From: Frankia sp. AgB32
Lineage (GTDB): Bacteria > Actinomycetota > Actinomycetes > Frankiales > Frankiaceae
Assembly: GCF_023243045.1 (NCBI RefSeq)
Contig: NZ_JALKFX010000026.1
Location: 1 to 64,000, forward strand
Length of the DNA: 64,000 nucleotides
Direction: 5' to 3'
The notes under the pieces: generated by a model
Told to the model about the DNA's origin: nothing
What the model saw: the letters and a program-made list of their open reading frames with translations, nothing else
Database searches by the model: none
Shown: positions 43,853 through 51,292 of the stretch, piece by piece
Numbering within the stretch: the first letter of the stretch is position 1
How the letters are laid out: each line of letters starts with the position of its first letter
Translations under genes and position numbers: made by a program

Positions 43853-44248
43853 ATGCGACGGGTGTTAGTCATGTTCATCGCGGCTACTCTGTGCGGCTGC
43901 ACGGGCACGTCCAGTGGCAGCTCGGGATCGTCGAGCAGCTCGGGAAGGTCAGCGGGCGACCCGCCCGCAGCGGTGAAACTCGCCAACCTCGACGGGATCG
44001 CCGACCCGTCCTCGGCGCAGGTCGCCGAGTACCAGCAGGCGCTCACCACGCTGGACAGCGGGTGCGGTGGGACCGATGACGCAAACGCGGCGTTGGTGCA
44101 TGCCACCAGGGACCTGGATGCGAAGGACGGCGTCCACGACTCCGAGTTGACGATCGCGCAGGCGGTCGCTCAGACCGCTGCCATGGGTGCGGTGAAGGAC
44201 TGCAAGGAATTGTTCGCCGCGTGGGCGACGCTGCGCGACCCGGGCTGA
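43853..44248 (+). CDS. Small lipoprotein
   Basis: A 131-aa protein with a lipoprotein signal (MRRVLVMFIAATLCGCTG; lipid-modified Cys at position 14 or 16). A Ser/Gly-rich spacer and a small helical domain with two Cys (TLDSGCGGTDD, AVKDCKELF) follow. GGGGGGAC lies 3-8 bases before the ATG at 43853; the frame is open to 43700 but that part has no signal features. Possibly a surface or entry-exclusion-type protein given its place in the element, which is a guess. Confidence 0.75.
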   Translation: MRRVLVMFIAATLCGCTGTSSGSSGSSSSSGRSAGDPPAAVKLANLDGIADPSSAQVAEYQQALTTLDSGCGGTDDANAALVHATRDLDAKDGVHDSELTIAQAVAQTAAMGAVKDCKELFAAWATLRDPG

Positions 44249-44278
44249 TCCGGTAGCGGCCCGCGACCGGGAATCAGC
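44244..44278 (+). terminator. Hairpin at the 3' end of the lipoprotein gene
   Basis: GCTGATCCGGT pairs with ACCGG and ATCAGC, interrupted by a two-base bulge, with an 11-nt loop. The left arm contains the lipoprotein stop codon. The convergent relaxase gene ends 200 bp further right, so it may serve both directions. Confidence 0.5.
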
Positions 44279-44471
44279 GACGGTCCCAGGCTGGATGGGC
44301 TGGCTGATAGCTCCGAGACACCGAGGCTATGACCGCGATGACTCGTTGTGTAGCGGCGAGCAACAACACGCTATCGCAGGCGGACTGGTGCACTGCGTTC
44401 GCCACCGGCTGTGCTCACCAGATGGTCAGGCCACAGGTTGCGCTCGTCCCGCGGAGCGGGGTCGCGCCTGC

Positions 44472-47400
44472 CTACAGGTCGAGAGCGGGTGTGCGCGCAG
44501 GGCCCAACATGAGGACCCGGCTGTAAGCGGTCGCGGTGCTCGGGTCGGTGGGCGGCTCGCCGATGGCTTGACGCCGCGGGTTGGTGTCGTCGTCACTGGT
44601 CGCCGAGATGCCATAGGGCAGGCCGAGGTGGCGATGGCGGAACTGTTCGACGGTCTCGGCCCGGCTGTCCCATGCGGCGGCGTCCGGTTCGTTGCTGGGC
44701 CGGGTGCCGAGGAGTCCGGTCAGGTAGTCGGCGGGATCGGTGCCGGCCCGGAAGACGGCGTGAGCGATCTGTTGGTCCAGGGCCGCTTCGATCAGCTGGA
44801 GTTCGTCCCGGCCGTCCGTACGGATGCCGACGGCGGGCTCCGGAATCTCATCGCTGTCCGGCCCCTGCCGGCCAAGGGTTGCTGTCTGGGTTGGCAGAAG
44901 ACGGCGGCGTTCGGCGGCGAGGTGGGCGGTTGGTCTGCGGGCCTGGTGGTGGATCTCGCAGGTGTTGAGCAGGCCGACGAGTTCGGTCCAGTCCTCGCGC
45001 GCCGGCCGTGGCCGCGGGAGCAGGTAGTCGGTGGGTATGAGTCCCTGTTGCTTGCACAGTGTGGCGACTCGATGATCGAGGACGGCGGCACCGGTGCGCG
45101 CCGTGGACTGTTCGTGGCTGGTGAGGGCGGCGAGGAGATCGTCGGGTGGGTGGCCGTGGTCGAGCAGGGCGTGCAGGCCGGCGATGGCTCGCGTCCGGGG
45201 TACGTGTTCGGCCTGGCTGTGAAAGCGGGCGCGGGTCCGGTTGGGTAGTCCGTCGGCCCAGGAACGGGCCAGGTCTACAGCCTGGTCGTGGTGGAGTATC
45301 CATCGGGTTCGTAGGGTTCCGGCGGGTTCCTCCGGTGGGGGTGGTGGTCCTGGTTCCTGGGGTGGGACGGGTGGCTGGTGGCGGGCGTGGTGGATGGCGA
45401 GCGCGCCGACGGTCCGGTCCCACCGGGCGCGGTCTGTCCCGGTTGCGGGGCGCGGACCGATGCGAGCGACGAGGCCGGCGGGCGGGTTGGCGACGGCGTT
45501 GGCGGCCAGGGCCGCTTCGGCGGCGAGTTCGGCGCGGCGGTGCACGGCCGGCGCCACATCCACCGAGGTGGGCGTGCCCAGGTCCGCGTCGCCGGCCGTG
45601 GCGCCGGGGGTGGCGCCCGCGGGCAGGCGGGCGAGGTCGGACAGGGTGTGGGTGCGGCGCAGCCGGTGCGCTGCGTGGGCGAGATGGTCGTGGTCGCTGG
45701 CGAGGCGTTCGGTGCGGGACTGGGCGAGGTGCTCGGTGATGCGCTGCAGCGGTCCGGTCGGGTCGCGCAGGACGGGTAGCCAGTCTTCTTCGTCGAGGTC
45801 GGCTTCCAGATCCGCGCGGCGGATGATGTAGGCGGCGAGGTCGGTGCGGGCGCGGGAGAGCATGACGTAGAGGCCGGCGCGGCTGGTGTCGTCGGGCGCG
45901 ACGGCGCGGGCGGTCGGCATCGAGGAGCCTTCGGCTTTCGCCGCGGTGATCGCGTAGCCGTGGCCGAGACCGCCGTCGCGGCCGTCGGAGAACCGGTGGG
46001 TGAGGTAGTCCCACGGCACCCGCACTGTGCCTTTGCCGGCGAAGCGGACGGTCACAGCCTGCCGATCGGGATGGTCGTGGTCAAGGTGGACATCCACGAT
46101 CCGGCCGAACGTGCCTGTGCGGATGTAGGCGGAGGCGGGTTTGCCGTCGGGGACCAGGGTGTGGCCGGCCTGGGTCAGGGTGATGACCTCGTCGCCGACC
46201 TGGAAGTCCCGGCCCGCCACGGTCAGGACCGGGCCGGTGAGGGTGCCGTCGGCGACCAGGCGCTCGCGGGCGGCGCAGGCGAGGAGATCGACGTCGCGGG
46301 TCGTCCGTTCGGCCATCATGCGCGATGCCGCGCCCAGTGGCGTCCTGGCCGCGCCGGCGGTCGCGCGGTGCGCGGCGCGTTCGGCGTACCAGTCGTCGAC
46401 GACCTGGGCGAGAAGCGCCTCCCGGGAGTCGAACAGGCGGATCCGGCCGTCCGCGGCCAGCAGGTCGAGGGCCCGGCGCGCCGACGCGCCGGTGTCGGCG
46501 CGCAGCGCGCCGAGGGCGGCGCGGACCGGCGCGAGCGCCGCGCCGGCCTGCCGGTGCAGTGCGCCGAGTCCGGGCACGTCGGGGGCGGCGGCGACGAGAT
46601 GGGCGTACCAGCCGCCGGCGCCGACCGCGCCGAGCTGCGCCGGGTCACCGAGGAGGATCAGCACGGTGCCGGTGCGCGCGGCGTAGCGCAGCAACCGGGC
46701 GGCGTCGCGGGTGGCGACCTGGGTTGCCTCGTCGAGGATGAGCACGCTGCCGGCCGGCCAGACCCGGCTCAGATCGTCGGTGTGGTCCAGCAGAGTCAGC
46801 CAACCGGACACCACCCGGCCAGGAACGGCGATCCGCTCGACGAGTTCCTCGGTCTGCCGGCCGCCGTGGGCGGTAGCGAACACCTGGCCGCCTGCGGCGC
46901 GGACGATCCGGGTGAACAGCCGCATTGCCTCGGTCTTGCCCGACCCGGCCGGGCCGATCACCGGCCGCACCAGATCACCAGAGATGAGGAGCCGGCTAAC
47001 CAGGTTGATCTGCTCCGCCGTCAACACCACCGGATCGGCGGCCTCACCGCCCCGCTGGCCGGGTCCGCCACCCGCGGTCGCTGGCGCCGTGCCGTCAGGC
47101 TGGGGTGGTCGTGCGGCGCCGAGGTGGGCCTCGAGGACGGCGGAGTCGACGAGGAGGCGTGGCGGAGCCCCAGCGTCGACCCGGCCCTGCCGGCAAAGGG
47201 CAAGCAGAGTGTCCTCGACTTCGAGGAGTTCCTGCGTCGTATAGACCGGCTCGGGGTCGCGCCGTGCACGAGGCGTAGCGCGGCCGAGCAGGACGATCCG
47301 CTGATCGGCCAGCACCCGGTCGGTGAGCCGGTCGATCTCGCTCCCCGGCAGGCGGTCCTGCGACCAGGCCGCGACTTGGCGGACCACGGCCTGGCGGTCA

Positions 47401-48809
47401 AACGTCGGGGTCTGCTCGGTCAGCCCAGTCGGTCCGGTAAGACGAAGGCACAACTCGGCCAGTTCGTCCCCGTCGATTGCCGCACCGCGGACCGGCGCCC
47501 CGCTGCGTGTGTCCGTCGCGGCGAGGCGTCGGACCTGGTCTGGTGTCCACCCGGCGGCGGCCAGCTTCTCGTGCTGGATGCGGCGGACCTGCGCATCTGC
47601 GAGGACCTTCTTCGCTGCCCGTGAGCCGCGTTGCGCGGCGGTGGCTGTCACCCCGCCCGGGGTCAGCCCGTCGGCGACGAGCTGGGCGTACTCGGCCTGG
47701 ACCTCACCGTGCCGGGTCGAGAACGCCCCCAGCAGCTCCGGCGGGAATCCGGCGAGTTCGGCGACCCCGTTGCGTACCGGCCCCCACCGCACCCCGCGCC
47801 GCCGCGTCAACTCGTGGCGTAGTGCCGCCGCGCCAACGTAGCCGGCGGTCTTCACCTGGGCGAGAAACACCTCACCGTCCAACGCCCGCCAGTCCACCCG
47901 CGGGCGTCCTCGCTCGTCCATGACCGGCCGGCCCTGCTCGTCGGTCTCGGCGACCGCGGTCGCGTTGACCACGATGGAATGGACGTGCAGATGCGCCTCA
48001 TCGCTGCGCGACACCTCATGCAGATACGACGCCGCCGCCAAGCCAAGACCCGGACGGTTGTGGCCGCCCACGGTGCCGACCACCCCGTGCCGTTCCAGGT
48101 AGGCGAGGACCGCGTCGACACCGACATTCATCGCCGCTGCGACATCCCGACGGATCTCCTCATCGCCGAACGCCCAGAGCAACGACACCGACTTCGGCGC
48201 CGAACACGTCACGTCGAAACCAAGGACCACCGCAGGCGGCAACCGGTCAGCACAGAACCGATCGACCTCCGCCACGCTCACCAACCACCGGCCAGTAGCC
48301 TCCTCCCGCGTCGCCGCCAAACGGGGACCCTGGGCAGATGATGCGGCGGCAGCCCCGGTCGTGTCCGCCGGCTTCGCCCCCGCCGCCGCTTCGGTCCGAG
48401 CCGCCAACTCGCGCAGGTAAGAAGCGCTCACGCCGGCACGCCGCGCCGCTTCCTCCAACGTCAGCATCCCGTCGCCCGCGCCACCCGCAGGCCTCCGCTG
48501 CCCCGCAGACGCCGCCCGGCCTGCCGAACCGGACCCTGACAACAGCGGCCGACCCGTGACAGCATGATCACCAGACAGCAGCCGCTCCAGAGCCACCTCA
48601 GACACCGGGCGGTCAGCCGCCAGCCCCACCAGGTAGGCCGCCGAACCGCGCGCCCGGCCAGGCGCCAGACCCTCGCCGTAATACCGACGCAGCGGCGCCA
48701 TCGATGTCGGCTGCCCACCTTCCACATACGCCACCACCGCCCGCGCGGCCCGGGCCACCGCCGCCGCATCGCGCGCCCGCAGCGTCAACACCTTGACCGT
48801 CGTGATCAC
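44472..48809 (-). CDS. MobF/TrwC-type relaxase-helicase with inserted HTH
   Basis: A 1445-aa conjugative relaxase that would nick the origin of transfer, stay bound to the 5' end and unwind the strand. Tyr residues of motif I are in LRRYYGEGL near residue 45. The metal-binding three-His motif is HLHVHS near 270, after the conserved CSAPKSVSLLWAF. The helicase part has Walker A GPAGSGKTEAM near 620, Walker B VLILDEATQVATRDA near 690, and a UvrD-like end region (GYAITAAKAEGSS). An HTH-like segment (LTLEEAARRAGVSASYLREL) is inserted near residue 115 inside the relaxase domain. The GTG at 48809 begins VITTVKVLTLRARD; the frame is open to 49103 without a better start. Confidence 0.92.
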   Translation of the reverse strand: MITTVKVLTLRARDAAAVARAARAVVAYVEGGQPTSMAPLRRYYGEGLAPGRARGSAAYLVGLAADRPVSEVALERLLSGDHAVTGRPLLSGSGSAGRAASAGQRRPAGGAGDGMLTLEEAARRAGVSASYLRELAARTEAAAGAKPADTTGAAAASSAQGPRLAATREEATGRWLVSVAEVDRFCADRLPPAVVLGFDVTCSAPKSVSLLWAFGDEEIRRDVAAAMNVGVDAVLAYLERHGVVGTVGGHNRPGLGLAAASYLHEVSRSDEAHLHVHSIVVNATAVAETDEQGRPVMDERGRPRVDWRALDGEVFLAQVKTAGYVGAAALRHELTRRRGVRWGPVRNGVAELAGFPPELLGAFSTRHGEVQAEYAQLVADGLTPGGVTATAAQRGSRAAKKVLADAQVRRIQHEKLAAAGWTPDQVRRLAATDTRSGAPVRGAAIDGDELAELCLRLTGPTGLTEQTPTFDRQAVVRQVAAWSQDRLPGSEIDRLTDRVLADQRIVLLGRATPRARRDPEPVYTTQELLEVEDTLLALCRQGRVDAGAPPRLLVDSAVLEAHLGAARPPQPDGTAPATAGGGPGQRGGEAADPVVLTAEQINLVSRLLISGDLVRPVIGPAGSGKTEAMRLFTRIVRAAGGQVFATAHGGRQTEELVERIAVPGRVVSGWLTLLDHTDDLSRVWPAGSVLILDEATQVATRDAARLLRYAARTGTVLILLGDPAQLGAVGAGGWYAHLVAAAPDVPGLGALHRQAGAALAPVRAALGALRADTGASARRALDLLAADGRIRLFDSREALLAQVVDDWYAERAAHRATAGAARTPLGAASRMMAERTTRDVDLLACAARERLVADGTLTGPVLTVAGRDFQVGDEVITLTQAGHTLVPDGKPASAYIRTGTFGRIVDVHLDHDHPDRQAVTVRFAGKGTVRVPWDYLTHRFSDGRDGGLGHGYAITAAKAEGSSMPTARAVAPDDTSRAGLYVMLSRARTDLAAYIIRRADLEADLDEEDWLPVLRDPTGPLQRITEHLAQSRTERLASDHDHLAHAAHRLRRTHTLSDLARLPAGATPGATAGDADLGTPTSVDVAPAVHRRAELAAEAALAANAVANPPAGLVARIGPRPATGTDRARWDRTVGALAIHHARHQPPVPPQEPGPPPPPEEPAGTLRTRWILHHDQAVDLARSWADGLPNRTRARFHSQAEHVPRTRAIAGLHALLDHGHPPDDLLAALTSHEQSTARTGAAVLDHRVATLCKQQGLIPTDYLLPRPRPAREDWTELVGLLNTCEIHHQARRPTAHLAAERRRLLPTQTATLGRQGPDSDEIPEPAVGIRTDGRDELQLIEAALDQQIAHAVFRAGTDPADYLTGLLGTRPSNEPDAAAWDSRAETVEQFRHRHLGLPYGISATSDDDTNPRRQAIGEPPTDPSTATAYSRVLMLGPARTPALDL

Positions 48810-49428
48810 AGAGCGCGCCCCCGAAGTCGCCGGCCGTTCCGCCCGGGTGCCGTGCCAGCAGACGGCCGGACCGGCGCGGACAAGAATCACCCAGAAGATC
48901 ATCCTCGTTGGGGACGGCATCGCCGGTGACCTCGCCAGGTACCTCCCCGGGGTCATCTCCACCGCACCAGCCAGCCGGGGGCCACCGCGGGCGCCGTCCA
49001 TCCCATCCCCCGGGCGCGGAAACCATTCGTCAACGATCCCGAGATGCCGCCAGCCGGGACCGGCCACCGCGACGCGGCTCGCATCGCCATCGCGCCGGCC
49101 CACAGCCCGCTATCAGACCGATCTTGGTACGAAGGGCGGATCGGCATGGCGTCGCTGCGCGACACCCAGGATCACACCGCCCCGCCCACGACCGACTCCA
49201 GCACGACGCACATCGAGGTCCAACCAAAGCCAGGAGAAGGAGAATTACCGCAGGCGCCTTCTAAAGCTATCCGACCAATCAACAAAAGGAGCCACCCCGA
49301 AACGGCGACAGAAAAGCCGAGGAAATCCGGAAGAAAAACTCGCACTCCACGGTCAACCGGCGCGTCTATTTTGTAGAATTGTAGTGTGGCCGGGGAAACG
49401 GAATTCCAACATCGGACAGGGGCGGGTC
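48810..49428. other. Intergenic region, likely place of oriT; weak small ORF
   Basis: Over 600 bp between the divergent relaxase and DUF2786 genes. MobF origins of transfer usually lie beside the relaxase gene, so this is the best place to look. One inverted repeat is seen, CCGATC (49118-49123) and GATCGG (49139-49144) around a 15-nt spacer. A possible 76-codon frame starts at ATG 49146 after GAAGGGCGG and ends TAG at 49374; its product is polar and Lys/Thr/Pro-rich with odd codon use, so coding is doubtful. The right part is AT-rich, with TAGAAT at 49375-49380 as a possible -10 box for the DUF2786 gene. Confidence 0.4.
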
Positions 49429-50169
49429 ATGCAACCAGATGACGCACTCGACAAGGTTCGCAAGCTTCTGGCCACAGCCGAATCCGACGGCCTCACCGAC
49501 GAGGCGCGTGAAAGCTACAACCTCAAAGCCGCCGAACTCATCGCCCGTTACGGCATCGACCGCGCCCGCCTCGAGGCCCGCCAGGAACAACCAGCCACGG
49601 CCAGCGACATACGGATCACCGTTGACGCACCCTACGCATTGGACAAGCTCGACCTGCTCTGCTCCATCGCCCGTCCCCTCGGCTGCCGGATCGTGTCCAG
49701 CAAGAGCACCAAGCCTGGACGCCCGGGTCAGGAGGCCCACCTGTTCGGGATGGCCGCCGATCTCGACCGCACCCAGGTCCTGTTCACCTCACTGCTCGTC
49801 CAGGCCACCTTCGGCCTCGCCGCCGCCCGCGTCCCCACCTACGAAGACCCACGCGCGTTCCGCCGCTCCTGGCTCCTCGGCTTCTCCGCCGCCGTCCACA
49901 AACGACTGACCGCAACCGAGGCTGCCGCCAGAGCACGCGCGGCCGACGAGGACGCCACCCACACCGGCCTGTCCACCGCACTCGTCCTCGCCGACCGCGC
50001 CACCCTCGTACAACGCCACCTCACCACCACCTACCCCCACCTGCGCAAGGGCCGATCCCGCCAGCTCACCGGCTCCGGCGGCCGAGACGGCTACCGCGCC
50101 GGCGAACGCGCCGACCTCGGCGGCACCCGCCTCACCCCAAACCAACGCCGAGCCGCCCTCAGCAGCTAA
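49429..50169 (+). CDS. DUF2786-domain protein
   Basis: A 246-aa protein with the DUF2786 motif at the start: DKVRKLLATAESDGLTDEAR followed by YNLKAAELIARYGID. A second conserved-looking region follows (LFGMAADLDRTQVLFTSLLV and the FRRSWLLGFSAAV segment) as in DUF2786 proteins of actinobacteria and phages. The function is unknown; they are frequent on mobile elements. A G-rich AGGGGCGGG precedes the ATG at 49429. The frame is open far upstream but that part is antisense to the relaxase. Confidence 0.88.
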   Translation: MQPDDALDKVRKLLATAESDGLTDEARESYNLKAAELIARYGIDRARLEARQEQPATASDIRITVDAPYALDKLDLLCSIARPLGCRIVSSKSTKPGRPGQEAHLFGMAADLDRTQVLFTSLLVQATFGLAAARVPTYEDPRAFRRSWLLGFSAAVHKRLTATEAAARARAADEDATHTGLSTALVLADRATLVQRHLTTTYPHLRKGRSRQLTGSGGRDGYRAGERADLGGTRLTPNQRRAALSS

Positions 50170-50185
50170 CCTCCTCAGCCCCAAC

Positions 50186-50217
50186 GGCCGGCGCTGCCCA
50201 CCCACGCAGCGCCGGCC
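50186..50217 (+). terminator. Strong hairpin terminator after the DUF2786 gene
   Basis: GGCCGGCGCTGC (50186-50197) and GCAGCGCCGGCC (50206-50217) form a perfect 12-bp GC-rich stem with an 8-nt loop, 16 bp after the stop codon. It is followed by ATT only. Confidence 0.75.
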
Positions 50218-50359
50218 ATTCCGCATGCCCGAACTCACCCAAACAAGCAGCGCTACCTCACACGCGCACGCCGGCCAGGAGACCACCCCCGCGTTCCCAG
50301 CGGAATCCTGGAGCCGAACGGAACGGCAGCCCGCATCACCAAACTCCGACGGCACATAT

Positions 50360-50384
50360 GGAGCTTGCGCTACGCGCAAGCTCC
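50360..50384. terminator. Perfect inverted repeat between convergent genes
   Basis: GGAGCTTGCGC (50360-50370), a TAC loop and GCGCAAGCTCC (50374-50384) form an 11-bp stem without mismatch. It lies 105 bp past the 3' end of the minus-strand 86-aa gene, which it may terminate. The tight 3-nt loop also fits a protein-binding or recombination site. Confidence 0.5.
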
Positions 50385-50488
50385 CAGGATCCTCAATCGA
50401 CCCGTGCGATACGCAAACACGCCGCGGCGACGCGCCCGAAAAGGCGCTCGGGCTGACCGACCGCGCGGCCAGCCCGAGCATCAGACGA

Positions 50489-50749
50489 TCAACGGGCGGC
50501 CGGAAGTCGCCGGCCTCCTCTAGGCGGCTCCCGGAAGACCAGAGTCACCTCGACATCGCCGAAGTGCTCGGCGAAGAAGGCGTCCGCCGGCAGCGTCGCC
50601 AGCGCCGCCGACACCTGCCCCACCGTCGCGTGTGGATCAACCGTCAGCCCATGATCCACGACGGGCGCGTGGGCGATCGTCGCCACGTGAACGGACTGGG
50701 ACGAGAGAGACGGACCACCGATCGGATCAGGGATCGGAGCATGATTCAT
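50489..50749 (-). CDS. Uncharacterised 86-aa protein
   Basis: A small protein of unknown family with a His/Val-rich first half (SVHVATIAHAPVVDHGLTVD) and an alpha/beta second half (AALATLPADAFFAEHFGDVE then VTLVFREPP). AGGAGG lies 9 bases before the ATG at 50749, which strongly supports translation. It is divergent from the AlpA-like gene with the palindromes between them, so it is probably controlled by the same regulator. Confidence 0.65.
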   Translation of the reverse strand: MNHAPIPDPIGGPSLSSQSVHVATIAHAPVVDHGLTVDPHATVGQVSAALATLPADAFFAEHFGDVEVTLVFREPPRGGRRLPAAR

Positions 50750-50832
50750 GATCTACGGCCTCCTGGTAGCCAGAGTCCGCCGCCGACCGCCGCGGCCGGC
50801 GGGACCATCAGCGACGCACGCCACCTCGACGT

Positions 50833-50850
50833 GGTCGTCAATTGACAACC
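50833..50850. promoter_or_regulatory. Operator-like palindrome, copy 1
   Basis: GGTCGTCAATTGACAACC is an 18-bp palindrome with one mismatch pair (C against A). It shares the core GTCAATTGAC with copy 2; the two centres are 35 bp apart, close to whole helical turns, as expected for cooperative binding of a dimeric regulator. Confidence 0.6.
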
Positions 50851-50868
50851 ATCCCCCTTCACTCGAAG

Positions 50869-50884
50869 GTTGTCAATTGACAAC
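50869..50884. promoter_or_regulatory. Operator-like palindrome, copy 2
   Basis: GTTGTCAATTGACAAC is a perfect 16-bp palindrome. It ends 4 bp before the TATGAT box of the AlpA-like gene, so a bound protein would cover the promoter. The regulator is not identified; the AlpA-like protein itself is one candidate. Confidence 0.65.
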
Positions 50885-50888
50885 TCCC

Positions 50889-50900
50889 TATGATCGCCTT
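50889..50900 (+). promoter_or_regulatory. -10 box for a probable leaderless transcript
   Basis: TATGAT at 50889-50894 lies 6 bases before the GTG at 50901. This spacing is typical of actinobacterial leaderless mRNAs that start at the initiation codon. No ribosome binding site precedes that GTG, in agreement. A good -35 at normal spacing is not seen. Confidence 0.5.
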
Positions 50901-51095
50901 GTGGCACCGCCGGTGATGGGAACCCGCGAGGTCGCCGACCGCCTCGGCGTTTCCCGCCAGTACGTCCTCCGGCTGCTCCGCGACGACCCCACGTTCCCCC
51001 GCCCGATCGCCGAACTGTCCGCCGGCCTGATCTGGAACACCGACGACATCGAGTCCTACGCCAACCGACGCGAGCGGCGACGCCCAGACACCTGA
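50901..51095 (+). CDS. AlpA/excisionase-like HTH protein
   Basis: A 64-aa DNA-binding protein with a winged HTH of the AlpA/Xis type: MGTREVADRLGVSRQYVLRL followed by FPRPIAELSAGLIWNTDDIE. Such proteins help excision of integrated elements or activate their genes. GTG 50901 fits a leaderless transcript; ATG 50916 is the alternative. It lies at the boundary between the conjugation genes and the methyltransferase/helicase operon, but no integrase gene is seen beside it. Confidence 0.82.
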   Translation: MAPPVMGTREVADRLGVSRQYVLRLLRDDPTFPRPIAELSAGLIWNTDDIESYANRRERRRPDT

Positions 51096-51292
51096 CCATC
51101 GCTCGACTCATTGCGGGCAATGGTCACGGCATCCACCTCACGATGGTCAGCACGCAAGAGGGTCAGGCCACCGGATCAAGGAATGGATCGGCGAAGCCGA
51201 CCGAAACGGAGCCAATCAGCGCCCTACGACGCGGTCGGCTCAGCCTGACCGATGCGCGGTGTGGGTGACGGGGCGCAGATGGGTGACCAGTG

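Noticed and set aside
45960-47624. Plus-strand frame of about 554 codons
   Set aside because: Antisense to the relaxase-helicase including its Walker A and B motifs.
51093-51126. TGACCAT/ATGGTCA repeat after the AlpA-like gene as a terminator
   Set aside because: A 7-bp stem with a 20-nt loop and mixed composition is weak, and a third GATGGTCA copy nearby makes chance repetition likely.
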